Notes: a model not told the origin generated them from the sequence alone. A stretch of 64,000 bases of DNA from Crocinitomicaceae bacterium (GCA_017983465.1 JAGOBK010000008.1:1-64000); one strand, 5' to 3'. Shown: positions 47,920 through 58,531, numbered from the stretch's first letter. Made by a program: numbers and translations.

Positions 47920-48218
47920 AAAGAATAACAAAAGAACATATTCTTGGTTTCTTGATTGGGGTATTGACACCAATTGTTTTTTTACCGTTGATTGTCTTTA
48001 TTTTGGCGCAATCACGTCACTCTGAATTCTCCTATTTGTGGAGTCAGGTGAATGATTCAGTAGAATACCTTAGTCGCTATTTGTCCCTTGGGTTAATTCC
48101 AAATTTACTTTGGTTCTATTTGTTTTTAAACAAGGAGAAGTATGCATATACAAGAGGAATTATTTTTGGCATGCTTATTTATGCGCCTTTCATGGTTTAC
48201 GTGAATTTGATAAAGTAA
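47916..48218 (+). CDS. Small membrane protein, unknown function
   Basis: 100 residues from the ATG at 47916, which overlaps the surE stop (ATGA). Three hydrophobic segments are visible (HILGFLIGVLTPIVFLPLIV; YLSLGLIPNLLWFYLFL; IIFGMLIYAPFMVYVNL). It is fixed between surE and lpxB with one base to lpxB. I do not recognise a family. A role in the envelope is suggested by neighbours only. Confidence 0.8.
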   Translation: MKRITKEHILGFLIGVLTPIVFLPLIVFILAQSRHSEFSYLWSQVNDSVEYLSRYLSLGLIPNLLWFYLFLNKEKYAYTRGIIFGMLIYAPFMVYVNLIK

Positions 48219-48219
48219 G

Positions 48220-49335
48220 ATGTCCAAGAAAAACGTTTTTATTTTAAGTGGTGAAGCATCAGGAGATTTGCATGCAGCAAACCTCGTTCGCGCTTGGAAA
48301 AAAAACAGTTCAGAATTTGAATTTCAAGCTTGGGGTGGCGATCGACTTGCTGCCGAAGGAGTCGAATTGAAAAAACACATTCGAGACCTTGCTTTTATGG
48401 GGTTTGTGGAAGTACTACAAAACCTACCAACGATTCTGAGAAATTTCAAATTGTGTAAGCAACAGATCACCGATTTTCAAACGGATGTATTGCTGCTTGT
48501 CGATTATCCCGGATTTAATTTGCGCATGGCAAAATGGGCAAAGTCGAAAGGAATTAAAGTGATTTACTATATTTCACCAACGGTATGGGCGTGGAAAGAA
48601 AACCGCATTCATCAAATCAAACGAGATGTCGATCGCATGTATACCATTCTACCGTTTGAACCTGCATTTTATCGGAAATTCGAGATGGCGGTTCAGTATT
48701 TTGGACATCCGCTGTTGGATGAAATTGAACGTTTTCATCAACAGGAACAAACAAGGTTAGCACTTCCAACTTCCAAACCCATTCTAGCAATTTTGCCTGG
48801 AAGCCGTAAACAAGAATTAAAGAAAAAACTTCCGTTGATGTTGACAGCGGCGAAAGCTTTCCAAGAAACGCATCAAATCGTGATTGCTGGAGCTCCAAAT
48901 TTACCTGCGTCATTTTATCAGGAATTTCAATTGGACGAAAATGTGACCTTGATTCAGAATCAAACGTATCCATTATTGAGTCAAGCGGAATTGGCCTTGG
49001 TGACTTCCGGGACAGCAACTTTGGAAACGGCTTTGTTTCGTGTTCCACAGGTTGTGTGCTACAAAAGTTCAGCGATTTCATACCGCATCGCAAAGGCATT
49101 AGTGAAGATTAAATTTATCTCTTTGGTGAATTTAATCATGGATAAAGAAGTTGTTCGTGAATTGATTCAACAGGAATGTCAAAGTGAATTGATGATTCAA
49201 GAGTTGCAAAAATTGCGTCAAGGAAAGGAACAGAGAACGGAAATGTTGGTTGCATATGATCAACTGATTGCCTTGCTAGGGACGGAAGGCTGTAGTGAAA
49301 AGATGGCTGTGGATTTAATTCAATACTTGAACTAA
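48220..49335 (+). CDS. lpxB: Lipid-A-disaccharide synthase
   Basis: 371 residues, usual length. It joins UDP-diacylglucosamine and lipid X to make the lipid A disaccharide at the inner membrane. Signatures: LSGEASGDLHAANLVR, FMGFVEVLQNLP, LVDYPGFNLRMAKWA, YYISPTVWAWKENR, FGHPLLDEI, LPGSRKQE and TSGTATLETALF. It starts 1 base after the small membrane gene and ends directly against the SpoIID-like gene. Confidence 0.96.
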   Translation: MSKKNVFILSGEASGDLHAANLVRAWKKNSSEFEFQAWGGDRLAAEGVELKKHIRDLAFMGFVEVLQNLPTILRNFKLCKQQITDFQTDVLLLVDYPGFNLRMAKWAKSKGIKVIYYISPTVWAWKENRIHQIKRDVDRMYTILPFEPAFYRKFEMAVQYFGHPLLDEIERFHQQEQTRLALPTSKPILAILPGSRKQELKKKLPLMLTAAKAFQETHQIVIAGAPNLPASFYQEFQLDENVTLIQNQTYPLLSQAELALVTSGTATLETALFRVPQVVCYKSSAISYRIAKALVKIKFISLVNLIMDKEVVRELIQQECQSELMIQELQKLRQGKEQRTEMLVAYDQLIALLGTEGCSEKMAVDLIQYLN

Positions 49336-50484
49336 ATGCTCAGAATTCTACTTATCCTCCTTGTGTTGTGTCCTGCATTTATGAATGCTCAGAATATACG
49401 TGTTGGTGTATTTTCGGACAAATCCATCAAAGAAATGGAAGGGATTGTTGGGAAAGGAACGTATTTCGTTTTCAAGGATACGATTCAATTGGCAAAATTA
49501 GGTCCTGCGGATGTTTTTAAGGCAACTTATACCGGTGGAGTCGTTCGTGTATTGGTGAATGGCGTGGAAAAGGGTAGAGGGAAGTCCATTCGTTTGATTC
49601 AAGATAAACAAGAAGATTATTTACAAGTAAGATTGATTCTTCCTGCAGCGAAACAACGATCTTATGAAGGAGATTTTGATATCGAAATCAGAAAAGAAGC
49701 GCTGAACTTGATCAATAATCTCGATATGGAAACGTATCTGGAAGGTGTGGTGGAATCGGAAGGTGGTCCAGGTCAAAAGTTAAATTACTACAAGGCGCAA
49801 GCGGTGATTAGCCGCACATATGCGATGAAATATTGGAGTAAACATAAAGAAAATGGATACAATCTCTGCGATCGTGTTCACTGTCAAGCTTATTTACATC
49901 ACCGAAGTGCCACCGTAACCATTGATTCAGCCGTGCATCAAACGCGAGGACTGGTTATGATTGATCAAGCTGGAGACTTGTATCCTACGTATTTTCATGC
50001 GAATTGTGGTGGACAAACCTCTGAGCCACATTATGTGTGGAACGAAGAAATTCCAAACTTATGTTCTTTTAAGGATACCTTTTGTATACATACCCAACAA
50101 GCGAAATGGGAGAAAAGAATACCGAAGGAACAGTGGACAAAGTTTTTAGTGGATAAATACAATTTTCCTATTTGGGATTCTGTCAGCAACGAGTTGTTGC
50201 AGCATTTTGTCCAAGAACAGCGTTCAGCATTTTATTTACATCCCATTTATGGAATTCCACTTCGAGACTTGCGTGAGCAATTCAAATTAAAATCAACGTT
50301 TTTTGACGTAGATATGGAAGGTGAGGAAATGGTGCTACACGGCCGCGGTTTCGGCCACGGTGTCGGACTATGTCAAGAGGGAGCAATGAATATGGCCAAA
50401 AAAGGCTATTCTTTCGATCAGATTCTAGGGTATTATTATCCAGAAATGAGGTTGATTGACCGGACGATACTTATTTATAAGTAA
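49336..50484 (+). CDS. SpoIID/LytB-domain exported protein
   Basis: 382 residues. Signal peptide (LLILLVLCPAFMNAQ). The SpoIID domain spans about residues 115-370: NLDMETYLEGVVESEGG, YYKAQAVISRTYAM, CDRVHCQAY, GLVMIDQAGDLYPTYFHANCGGQT and GRGFGHGVGLCQEGAMNMA. In Bacillus, SpoIID is a lytic transglycosylase acting on peptidoglycan lacking stem peptides. Here a cell-wall role is inferred. The start abuts the lpxB stop with no gap. Confidence 0.9.
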   Translation: MLRILLILLVLCPAFMNAQNIRVGVFSDKSIKEMEGIVGKGTYFVFKDTIQLAKLGPADVFKATYTGGVVRVLVNGVEKGRGKSIRLIQDKQEDYLQVRLILPAAKQRSYEGDFDIEIRKEALNLINNLDMETYLEGVVESEGGPGQKLNYYKAQAVISRTYAMKYWSKHKENGYNLCDRVHCQAYLHHRSATVTIDSAVHQTRGLVMIDQAGDLYPTYFHANCGGQTSEPHYVWNEEIPNLCSFKDTFCIHTQQAKWEKRIPKEQWTKFLVDKYNFPIWDSVSNELLQHFVQEQRSAFYLHPIYGIPLRDLREQFKLKSTFFDVDMEGEEMVLHGRGFGHGVGLCQEGAMNMAKKGYSFDQILGYYYPEMRLIDRTILIYK

Positions 50485-50758
50485 TCACAAAAATCTCTTC
50501 GTCATCACGTTTGAAGAATTTCTCTGAACGCGCATATGCTTCTAAATAATCTGGATTTTTTAAGCGGCGAAGTGTTTGCTTCGTTTCTTTTAGCTGCTTG
50601 GACATTTCCATGTTTTGTTCTGAAAGCTGATTCACCTTACGCTGTTGTGATATAAGTGTGAAAACATCCCAATCATCTAAAAAGAGAAAGTAGATCATGA
50701 AAACTATTCCTGTAAGGATGTATTTGTTTCGGAGATAAGTTGGGACCTGAATTTTCAT
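50471..50758 (-). CDS. DivIC/FtsB-like septum formation protein
   Basis: 95 residues. One membrane segment near the N-terminus (YILTGIVFMIYFLFL), then a coiled coil (QRKVNQLSEQNMEMSKQLK, QTLRRLKNPDYLEAYAR), then FFKRDDEEIFVI. This is the DivIC/FtsB pattern of bitopic division proteins that activate septal peptidoglycan synthesis with FtsL and FtsQ. The 3' end overlaps the convergent SpoIID-like gene by 14 bases. Confidence 0.88.
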   Translation of the reverse strand: MKIQVPTYLRNKYILTGIVFMIYFLFLDDWDVFTLISQQRKVNQLSEQNMEMSKQLKETKQTLRRLKNPDYLEAYARSEKFFKRDDEEIFVITYK

Positions 50759-50777
50759 ACATCAAATATACAAGCAT

Positions 50778-50806
50778 AAAAAAAGGAAGCGTTCACTTCC
50801 TTTTTT
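50778..50806. terminator. Bidirectional terminator-like hairpin
   Basis: GGAAG pairs with CTTCC around six bases, flanked by seven A and six T that extend the stem. It lies 25 bases past the stop of the minus-strand gene at 50831. Confidence 0.85.
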
Positions 50807-50830
50807 AGTTTTTAAGATTCGAATGTTCAT

Positions 50831-51976
50831 TTATTCTGTTTCGAAACTGTTGTATTTCTTTTCGTAATAAGCAATAAAGTCTTTATCGTATTCAAACCAT
50901 TTGGATACATGTTTTAACATTGCTCGAGCATTCGCGGTATTTCCATCACGTTTGATCAATTGTTGAGCACTTAAAATCAATCCCGTTCTTAAGGCGTCCT
51001 TGTCAGCTTCAGTGAAATTTTCCAAGTCTGTTAACTTCATTAAGTTTGGAATTTCCGTTTTCCAAATTAGGTTTGCTGTTTTCGCATCCTTGTTTTGAAA
51101 ACGAATCGCTGCTTCCACAAATTTAATCGCCATTGGGTTTTTAGTAATGGTAGAATATTGTTCCGCAGCATCCAGCATTTCAGCTGTTACTTCCGTTAGT
51201 TTCTCCTTGTTCGTGTTGGAATACAAAACAGGATAACCATCTTCGTCTTCTAAGCGGTAAATAATACCGTTGTCCAAAAGTTCACTTTGGAAGTTCGTCA
51301 ACCACATTTCGTGAATTGGCATACGGAAAATTCCATTTTCATCTTTTTCAATCGCAGTAGCAGTAGCGGTTACTGCCTCGTCAAACGGGTCGAGAATCTC
51401 TGGATCTTTAAGGTCCTTGCGGTACATACCGTAAAATCCTTTCGCTAAGAAAATATATGGTGTTGGATCACCTGCGTATTTAGGTTTAACTACGTAATCG
51501 GATGCTCTTTTGACCAATTTAACGAAATTACTATCTGCATGAATTTGAGTTAATTCATCTAGATTATTCGTTACCGTAATGAAATTGTCACGATCCTCAG
51601 AGATGTCAAATTCTTCTTCTTCGACTTCTCCGTTTTTTAATTTTTTGGATTTTGAATACGTTACGGACAATGAAACACTGTAATTACCTACTTTTTTAAA
51701 TTCAACTTCGATAATGTCTGACTTTTCATCTCCTTTTGTATAGGTCCAGTCTTTGTCTTTTGTTCCTGAAATTGTCCATAGAGTTGATACTTTTTTTGTT
51801 CCCGCAGGAGTGAAAGTCGATTTCATCTCAATGCGGTTCGTTTTACTTCCTTCGTCATCAAGGGTAATTACTCGTTTGGATTCTTTTAATTGCAAACTTG
51901 GTTGTTGTGCAAAAAGTTGACTATTCATCCAAATTAGGCTAAGTAAACCCGTAAAAATTAGTTTTTTTGAAAACAT
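50831..51976 (-). CDS. Exported protein of unknown function
   Basis: 381 residues from the ATG at 51976; a TTG ten codons upstream is less likely. Signal peptide (LIFTGLLSLIWMNSQLFAQ). Residues 25-130 look like a PKD/Ig-type beta domain (TLWTISGTKDKDWTYTKGD, KVGNYSVSLSVTYSK). The rest is mostly helical with Asp/Glu-rich stretches and may include TPR-like repeats (YIFLAKGFYGMYRKDLKD, AAIRFQNKDAKTANLIWK). I do not recognise the family. A T-rich stretch (TTTTTTG) upstream may be its promoter. Confidence 0.75.
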   Translation of the reverse strand: MFSKKLIFTGLLSLIWMNSQLFAQQPSLQLKESKRVITLDDEGSKTNRIEMKSTFTPAGTKKVSTLWTISGTKDKDWTYTKGDEKSDIIEVEFKKVGNYSVSLSVTYSKSKKLKNGEVEEEEFDISEDRDNFITVTNNLDELTQIHADSNFVKLVKRASDYVVKPKYAGDPTPYIFLAKGFYGMYRKDLKDPEILDPFDEAVTATATAIEKDENGIFRMPIHEMWLTNFQSELLDNGIIYRLEDEDGYPVLYSNTNKEKLTEVTAEMLDAAEQYSTITKNPMAIKFVEAAIRFQNKDAKTANLIWKTEIPNLMKLTDLENFTEADKDALRTGLILSAQQLIKRDGNTANARAMLKHVSKWFEYDKDFIAYYEKKYNSFETE

Positions 51977-52030
51977 AAGCTTTGTTCTTTTATTGAGGCT
52001 TTTCAATTATTGTGCCGAATTTACAAAAAA

Positions 52031-54163
52031 TTATTCATGACTTTTAATGAGGAGCTTTAATATCTCCTGTGCTGCTTTTGCGATTTTTGTCCCGGGACCG
52101 TAAATTCCAAATACGCCTGCTTCATATAAAAAGTCGTAATCCTGTTGCGGAATAACTCCTCCTGCAACGACCATGATATCCGATCTATTCAGTTTTTTCA
52201 ACTCAGCAATAACTTCTGGAACCAATGTTTTGTGTCCAGCAGCAAGAGAGGAAACGCCTAAAATATGTACATCATTTTCAATCGCTTGCTTGGCAGCTTC
52301 ACCCGGTGTTTGGAAAAGTGGTCCAATATCCACATCAAAGCCAATATCCGCAAAGGATGTTGCAATTACTTTGGCGCCACGGTCATGGCCATCTTGACCC
52401 ATTTTCGCAATCATGATTCTTGGACGTCGTCCTTCTAGCTTGCTGAAAACGCGTACTAGTTCTGTCGCTGTTAAAAAGTCTTCATCTTTCATAATTTCTT
52501 TGGAATAGACACCGCTAATCGATCGAATTACTGCTTGATAACGTCCGTATACACGTTCCAAGGCATCGGAAATTTCTCCCAACGTACAACGCGCTTGCGC
52601 TGCTCTGATGGCTATTTCCAATAGATTACCGTTTTCGTTTTTCGCGGCCTGTTCTAATTCAACTAAAAGTTCCTGAACAAGTAACTCATCTCTTTTTGAT
52701 TTCAGGACATTCAATCCTTCAATTTGTGAATCACGCACTTTGGAATTGTCGATTTCTAGAATGTCAAAGTCAGACTTATCTTCGTTTTGGTAGCGATTTA
52801 CTCCCACAATTATTTCCTGATTGGAATCAATACGCGCTTGTTTTTTCGCTGCCGCTTCTTCAATGCGCATTTTGGGAATGCCGGTTTCAATGGCTTTTGC
52901 CATTCCGCCTAATTCCTCTACTTCTTGAATGAGCGTCCATGCTTGATTGACCAATTCATTCGTCAGTGATTCAATATAGTAACTTCCAGCACTTGGATCG
53001 ATAAACGAGGTAATTCCTGTTTCCGTTTGCAAGTAGATTTGCGTGTTTCGAGCAATGCGCGCGGAAAAGTCAGTCGGTAAAGCGATGGCTTCATCTAACG
53101 CATTGGTGTGTAAGGATTGTGTCCCGCCCAAAACTGCAGAAAGTGCTTCAATACATGTTCGCGCGACATTGTTAAATGGATCCTGTTCCGTCAAGGACCA
53201 GCCCGATGTTTGACAATGTGTTCGTAAGGCCAAGGACTTCGCAGAAGATGGATTGAATTCTTTGATCAATTTCGCCCATAATAGTCGACCAGCACGCAAT
53301 TTTGCTACTTCCACATGGTGATTCATTCCAATTGCCCAGAAGAAGCTTAATCTTGGAGCAAATTCATCAATTTTTAATCCTGCGTTCAGTCCTGTTCGTA
53401 CATATTCGATTCCATCCGCCAATGTATACGCTAATTCCAAAGCAGCGGTTGCTCCAGCCTCGTGCATGTGGTAACCAGAAATACTGATGGAATTAAATTT
53501 CGGCATGTTTTGCGACGTGTACGAAAAGATATCCGCGATGATGCGCATCGATGGAGTAGGTGGATAAATGTAGGTGTTTCGTACCATGAATTCTTTCAGG
53601 ATGTCATTCTGAATAGTTCCACTTAATTCTGCTAAACTCACGCCTTGTTCCAATGCACTAGCAATGTAAAAAGCCATGATGGGCAAAACTGCTCCGTTCA
53701 TGGTCATGGAAACGGACATTTCTCCCAATGGAATTTGGTCGAATAAGCGTTTCATGTCCTCGATGGAATCAATGGCAACACCTGCTTTTCCAACATCGCC
53801 TTTCACGCGCTCATGATCGGAATCATATCCGCGGTGTGTTGCTAAATCGAAGGCAACGGATAATCCTTTTTGTCCAGCAGCTAAATTTCGACGGTAGAAT
53901 GCATTGGATTCTTCCGCTGTGGAAAATCCGGCGTATTGACGAATTGTCCATGGTTTAGACACATACATGGAAGCATATGGACCACCAAGGTATGGAGCAA
54001 ATCCAGAAGTGAATCGTGTGTGTTCGATGTTCGCCACATCTGTCAACGTATATGTGGACTTCACGCTAAATCCTTCGTTCGTCATTCGCTCAACAACGTC
54101 CATCTGTTCCGTTGAATGCGCTACTTCGAAAGCTGGAATCGTTTTTAAATCGATTTTATTCAT
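52031..54163 (-). CDS. mutB: Methylmalonyl-CoA mutase large subunit
   Basis: 710 residues from the ATG at 54163; the TTG at 54181 overlaps the small-subunit gene and is less likely. It converts methylmalonyl-CoA to succinyl-CoA and back using adenosylcobalamin. Signatures: [36 protein letters not shown], and the C-terminal B12-binding domain with the base-off DxHxxG motif [11 protein letters not shown] near residue 590. The stop of the small subunit and this ATG lie one base apart (TGAGATG). Subunits A then B are in their usual order. Confidence 0.97.
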   Translation of the reverse strand: MNKIDLKTIPAFEVAHSTEQMDVVERMTNEGFSVKSTYTLTDVANIEHTRFTSGFAPYLGGPYASMYVSKPWTIRQYAGFSTAEESNAFYRRNLAAGQKGLSVAFDLATHRGYDSDHERVKGDVGKAGVAIDSIEDMKRLFDQIPLGEMSVSMTMNGAVLPIMAFYIASALEQGVSLAELSGTIQNDILKEFMVRNTYIYPPTPSMRIIADIFSYTSQNMPKFNSISISGYHMHEAGATAALELAYTLADGIEYVRTGLNAGLKIDEFAPRLSFFWAIGMNHHVEVAKLRAGRLLWAKLIKEFNPSSAKSLALRTHCQTSGWSLTEQDPFNNVARTCIEALSAVLGGTQSLHTNALDEAIALPTDFSARIARNTQIYLQTETGITSFIDPSAGSYYIESLTNELVNQAWTLIQEVEELGGMAKAIETGIPKMRIEEAAAKKQARIDSNQEIIVGVNRYQNEDKSDFDILEIDNSKVRDSQIEGLNVLKSKRDELLVQELLVELEQAAKNENGNLLEIAIRAAQARCTLGEISDALERVYGRYQAVIRSISGVYSKEIMKDEDFLTATELVRVFSKLEGRRPRIMIAKMGQDGHDRGAKVIATSFADIGFDVDIGPLFQTPGEAAKQAIENDVHILGVSSLAAGHKTLVPEVIAELKKLNRSDIMVVAGGVIPQQDYDFLYEAGVFGIYGPGTKIAKAAQEILKLLIKSHE

Positions 54164-54164
54164 C

Positions 54165-55385
54165 TCAATGTGTTCTTTCAACGGTTAAATATTCTTTTCC
54201 TAAATAGTTGGGCAAGGTTCCCCAAGATTTGGCTTTGCTTTCATCATTGTTCGGGAATGTATGCACGCCAATGAGTTTTTCTTTCCCGCTCAACCAAGCG
54301 TCTTCGCGTTTCAGTCTGGTTTGATTGATGTCCGAAAGACAGTTGTCAATCAACTCTTTTCCATGTAATTCGGATAAGGATTGAATGCGTCCCCATGTTT
54401 TTTCAACAATCTGAACGGTCAATGCCTCCACAATCCGACTTCCTTTCATGGGATCTTTTACCCAATCAAAATGCGCTTCATCGTTGAGTAGGTTGTATAC
54501 ATTCAAGGACATGCGCAGCGTAAAATCTTCTTTTCCTTCCAATGCATATTCATCCCACGGATGAATAACAAGTCCTTGAACTCCGCCAGCATAAGCTGAC
54601 ATCGCCTCACTCGTTTGACGCAATAAATTTGTGTATGGATCCTTCAAGGATTTATTCGTCCATCCGATGTGTGCTTGAATTCGGTATGCTGGATGAGCGA
54701 TACCATGTAACGCGGCAATTTTTTGAATCAAATAATGAAGTGCGCGTATTTTTGCCATTTGGACAAAATACTGTGATCCGACTCCTACACTGAATACAAC
54801 TTCCGCACCATTTCCTTCGGATAAATAGTGGTGGTATGCTGTCGCGATTAAACTTAATTCTTGTTGCGCATTCGCTCCGATTTGCTGTAACTCGAATCCA
54901 TTGAAGTATGGAAGGCAAGTGGAGCGATTTTGGTCTCTTAATTCGTCTGAAAGTAAAACGATATGCGAAAGTTGTTCTTTCGTTAACTGTGTTGTTAATT
55001 CGTTGATCTGTGCCTCTCCTTTTACGAGTATCTCGGTTCGGATGTACGCCAATTCAATTTGATCAAATACCAACTTCCAATCAACTTGTTCCTTTTCGAT
55101 TCTCACGAACACAGCATTCGCTCCCTGCATTAAGGCAAGGAGGATTCGTCGGTTACTTTCTTTCTCATCCACGATGCGCTCGAAATGAACGCTGTTTACT
55201 TCATTCGATTCCGATGGAGAAGAAATCGTAAGCAAGTGTGTCAGGACTTCTGTAATGTTTAATTCCAACTCTTCGATAGAGTCTTTGAATTCAATTTGTT
55301 CCGTTTGACCGCGTAATTCTTTGTGAATTTGGAGTACCCAATCTTCATGAGCAACGGGTTCAAATGGGTAGTTTAAATTGGACAT
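54165..55385 (-). CDS. mutA: Methylmalonyl-CoA mutase small subunit
   Basis: 406 residues, shorter than many small subunits (about 600). It holds a degenerate catalytic barrel ([50 protein letters not shown]). The C-terminal B12-binding domain is missing, as DxHxxG is absent. It stabilises the catalytic large subunit. The short form without B12 domain seems usual in Bacteroidota, from memory. A -7 element TATATTTG lies about 23 bases upstream. Confidence 0.93.
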   Translation of the reverse strand: MSNLNYPFEPVAHEDWVLQIHKELRGQTEQIEFKDSIEELELNITEVLTHLLTISSPSESNEVNSVHFERIVDEKESNRRILLALMQGANAVFVRIEKEQVDWKLVFDQIELAYIRTEILVKGEAQINELTTQLTKEQLSHIVLLSDELRDQNRSTCLPYFNGFELQQIGANAQQELSLIATAYHHYLSEGNGAEVVFSVGVGSQYFVQMAKIRALHYLIQKIAALHGIAHPAYRIQAHIGWTNKSLKDPYTNLLRQTSEAMSAYAGGVQGLVIHPWDEYALEGKEDFTLRMSLNVYNLLNDEAHFDWVKDPMKGSRIVEALTVQIVEKTWGRIQSLSELHGKELIDNCLSDINQTRLKREDAWLSGKEKLIGVHTFPNNDESKAKSWGTLPNYLGKEYLTVERTH

Positions 55386-55407
55386 AGCTGTCTAAAGTTT
55401 CTTTTTT

Positions 55408-55415
55408 CAAATATA
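55408..55415 (-). promoter_or_regulatory. -7 element (TATATTTG) of the mutAB operon
   Basis: Minus-strand TATATTTG fits TAnnTTTG and lies 22 bases before the mutA ATG. This gives a leader of about 18 bases. Confidence 0.45.
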
Positions 55416-55486
55416 CGACAGAAGTTTGAATTGAACTTCGACTAAACGATTAGAATCGACAACTTATAGCTTGATCCAATCGAAAA

Positions 55487-56329
55487 ATGTATTTTAGTTG
55501 CTTCAATTCATTGTTTGTGAAACAGCTAGTCATTTTTTTCTTTATTTCTTTGTCATTATCCGCTCTGGGTCAAACGAATTTCACCAATGGAGCTCGTTCC
55601 TTATCCTTAGCGAATGCCAGTGTGACGCTCAACGATGTTTGGGCACAAGTGAATAATCCCGCGGCGCTTGTTGGAATCAAAAAACAAGCATTCGGAATCA
55701 GTTACCAAAACCGATTTGGATTAAAAGAATTACAGTCCCAAGGAGTGGTTTATGCGATTCCGGTGAAAAAAGTAGTCCTTTCCGCTGGAAGTCAACTTTA
55801 CGGTTACCAGCAATACCGGACGATGAAAAACGGACTTGGTGTTTCCATGGCGCTTTCAAAAAAAGTCTCCATGGGCGTAAAGTTAAACCATCACCTCCTT
55901 CGTTTGAATGAAAATTATGGGACTTCGTTTTCCTTTAGTGCGGATCTTGGATTATTGGTGAAGTTCAATGAACGCATGCATTTTGGATTCGCTGCGGTCA
56001 ATCTTGGTCGTTCAAAAGTGTCTTCGAATCTCAATGAACGCTTGCCAAGTGCTTTGCGGTTGGGAATGAACTACCGATTGTCAGAACAGTTGGTCGTGCT
56101 AGCTGAGCTTGAAAAAAATGTCATATCTCCTCTTCAAGTAAAATTCGCGACGGAATATAAGCCAAGTGCGAAATGGTATTTTCGCGGGGGAATCTCAACG
56201 GCTCCTTTGTCCTTCGCATTTGGGATTGGAGGACGATTCAAGGATCAGTTTCAGTTAGATTTTGGAACAGCCTATCATCAACTACTCGGTTGGTCGCCAC
56301 ATGTGTCGTTTCAATTTGAGGTAAAGTAA
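55487..56329 (+). CDS. PorV/PorQ-like outer-membrane protein
   Basis: 280 residues. Signal peptide (VIFFFISLSLSALGQ). The mature start GARSLSLANASVTLNDVWA and QVNNPAAL match the FadL/PorV/PorQ type barrel N-terminus. Later strands alternate (FSFSADLGLLVKFNERMHF, FRGGISTAPLSFAFGIGG) and the end SPHVSFQFEVK fits an outer-membrane barrel. PorV/PorQ proteins take part in T9SS cargo handling, but membership is based on pattern only. Its stop is one base before the next gene, so the two form an operon. Confidence 0.78.
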   Translation: MYFSCFNSLFVKQLVIFFFISLSLSALGQTNFTNGARSLSLANASVTLNDVWAQVNNPAALVGIKKQAFGISYQNRFGLKELQSQGVVYAIPVKKVVLSAGSQLYGYQQYRTMKNGLGVSMALSKKVSMGVKLNHHLLRLNENYGTSFSFSADLGLLVKFNERMHFGFAAVNLGRSKVSSNLNERLPSALRLGMNYRLSEQLVVLAELEKNVISPLQVKFATEYKPSAKWYFRGGISTAPLSFAFGIGGRFKDQFQLDFGTAYHQLLGWSPHVSFQFEVK

Positions 56330-56330
56330 A

Positions 56331-58412
56331 ATGAGATTCTTTTGCTGCTTTTTGCTTCTGCTGTCCTTTGGGAACGTTTTTGCGCAAGACCGCAGTGAAA
56401 TTATTCAGCAACGCATCGAGTTTATCTCGGAGCAAGTGCAGTCCGAAAACATGGACTTAACCAACATCATCGAACAGCTGAATTATTATTTCGATCATCC
56501 CATCAATCTCAACACAACCACTGTCGAAGAACTGGAGGAATTGTATTTGCTGACGGGTGTTCAAATCAACGATGTGCTCCTACACCGAAAGGCCTTTGGT
56601 AAATTCATCTCCATTTATGAATTACAAAGTTTGAACTATTGGGATGCTCAAGTGATTCAGTTGGTTCTTCCTTTCGTTCACGTGGATGACCGTCTTGATC
56701 AATTGCACATTACCTGGAAAGAAGCGATGAAGCAGGGACAATTCGAAGAATACATCCGCTACCAACCGATGATGGAGTCAAAAGCGGGATATCTTTCTGT
56801 CAGTGATTCCGTTCAACAAGCTTCGAATAAGTATTATTACGGAAATGGCGACCGCTACTATTCCCGTTTTCGCTATACGTACAAGACTAATATTTCCGTG
56901 GGAATAACCGCCGAAAAGGACGCAGGAGAACAGTTTTTTCGCGGAACACAGAAACAAGGTTTCGATTTTTATTCTGCTCATGCGTTTTTTAAAGGCGGAA
57001 AGTATTTGAAGTCGGCGGTTATTGGCGATTATCAAATTCAGGTGGGACAAGGACTCAATCTATGGTCCAGCTATGCTTTTGGTAAAACAGCCGATTTAAC
57101 CACCATGAAGCGAACGGCGATTCCCATTCGCGCCTACACTTCCGTGGATGAATCTCGTTTTTTACGCGGTGCCGCAGCGGATTTTGGATACCGTAATTGG
57201 TCCTTGCTTGTGTTCGCTTCACAAAAGAAAATGGATGGTGTTACCTTGTCCGATTCCACATACGATGAGTTGGAATTCGTTTCGACGATTGACTTAACTG
57301 GTTTGCATCGTACAACGAATGAAATTGCCAAAAAGAACGGGCTCAACGAGCGAATTTTAGGGGCGAATATCCGGTATGTCAATGGTGCTTTTCGCTGGGG
57401 TGGAGCATTGGTTCATCAGGGATACGATAAGCCATACACCAAGGACATTCAGTACTACAATCAATTTGATTTCCGTGGAACAACGTTCACTTCACTCAGC
57501 TCCGATTACAGTTATGTATTTAGAAACATGAATGTCTTTGGGGAAGTTTCCAAGGTTCTTCGTCCGGATGTTTCCGCCCAAAACGGATGGGCAATGGTAC
57601 ATGCCGCGATGATGTCTCTTGATCCCAGATTTAGCTTTGGTGTTTTGTACCGCAACTACCAAAAGGATTATCAAACTTTGTACAATGCTGGATTCTCTGA
57701 AGGAAGCAACACGCAAAACGAGGAGGGAACGTATGCAGCGGTCAAATGGAAACTTGCTTCCGCTTGGTCCTTAAATGCGTACGTCGATTTGTTTAAATTT
57801 CCATGGATGAAATACGGTGTCGATTCACCATCCTACGGACATGAAATTTTGCTACAGCCGGTTTACAAGCCATCTAAAACCTTTGAGATTTACGGACGTT
57901 TTCGTCAACAAATGCGTCAGAAAAACAGCCGAGATAGCGACGGAACCGTCACGGAAATCGAAGATGTCATACAGCGAAATTATCGTTTGAACATGTCTTG
58001 TGTGTTAAACGAATTCATCTCACTTAAAACGCGTTTAGAATACGTAACGATTCACCAAGCGAGTAATACACCAGAGAAAGGAATGATGTTGTCTCAGGAT
58101 TTAATTTTCAAACCGAAAAGTAGTCCTTTTGATGTGTCGCTGCGTTTTGCGTTGTTTGATACGGATAGTTACGATACGCGCATTTACACCTTCGAAAGCA
58201 ATGCCTTGTACGTATTTGCTGTTCCAGCATATTATTACCAAGGAAGTCGTGCGTATGTCTTGTTGCGTTACAGTTTTTGGCGTTCGTGTGATTTATGGAT
58301 CAAGTATGGCGTCTTTTTATACGAAAATCGCAGCTCAATAAGCTCTGGAGCAGAGCAAATCAACGGAAATAGAAAGTCTGATTTGCTTATCCAGCTTAGG
58401 ATTTCCATTTAA
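56331..58412 (+). CDS. Helix-hairpin-helix plus beta-barrel outer-membrane protein
   Basis: 693 residues. Signal peptide (CCFLLLLSFGNVFAQ). A ComEA-like helix-hairpin-helix module lies at residues 60-115 (INLNTTTVEELEELYLL, TGVQINDVLLHRKAFGKF). The rest is a long beta-barrel-type region (YYSRFRYTYKTNISVGITA, WSLNAYVDLFKFPWMKYG, LWIKYGVFLYENRSS). Many Bacteroidota encode such periplasmic HhH/outer-membrane proteins. The function is unknown; DNA uptake or binding has been suggested for HhH proteins in general but is not shown here. It pairs with the PorV/PorQ-like gene. Confidence 0.8.
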   Translation: MRFFCCFLLLLSFGNVFAQDRSEIIQQRIEFISEQVQSENMDLTNIIEQLNYYFDHPINLNTTTVEELEELYLLTGVQINDVLLHRKAFGKFISIYELQSLNYWDAQVIQLVLPFVHVDDRLDQLHITWKEAMKQGQFEEYIRYQPMMESKAGYLSVSDSVQQASNKYYYGNGDRYYSRFRYTYKTNISVGITAEKDAGEQFFRGTQKQGFDFYSAHAFFKGGKYLKSAVIGDYQIQVGQGLNLWSSYAFGKTADLTTMKRTAIPIRAYTSVDESRFLRGAAADFGYRNWSLLVFASQKKMDGVTLSDSTYDELEFVSTIDLTGLHRTTNEIAKKNGLNERILGANIRYVNGAFRWGGALVHQGYDKPYTKDIQYYNQFDFRGTTFTSLSSDYSYVFRNMNVFGEVSKVLRPDVSAQNGWAMVHAAMMSLDPRFSFGVLYRNYQKDYQTLYNAGFSEGSNTQNEEGTYAAVKWKLASAWSLNAYVDLFKFPWMKYGVDSPSYGHEILLQPVYKPSKTFEIYGRFRQQMRQKNSRDSDGTVTEIEDVIQRNYRLNMSCVLNEFISLKTRLEYVTIHQASNTPEKGMMLSQDLIFKPKSSPFDVSLRFALFDTDSYDTRIYTFESNALYVFAVPAYYYQGSRAYVLLRYSFWRSCDLWIKYGVFLYENRSSISSGAEQINGNRKSDLLIQLRISI

Positions 58413-58531
58413 TTTGAATTTTTTTTCAAAAAAACTGATACGTTTTTAAAATTTAAGCGTTATCCCTTTAAGTGAGGACTGCAAGCCTCGCGATCTCCAA
58501 AAAAATCAAACTAGAACTAAAACCAAATCTT

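Noticed and set aside
58413..58531. Possible small RNA or tRNA before the sigma factor gene
   Set aside because: It contains a short GAGG/CCTC hairpin only, without a tRNA-like fold; most likely a leader region.
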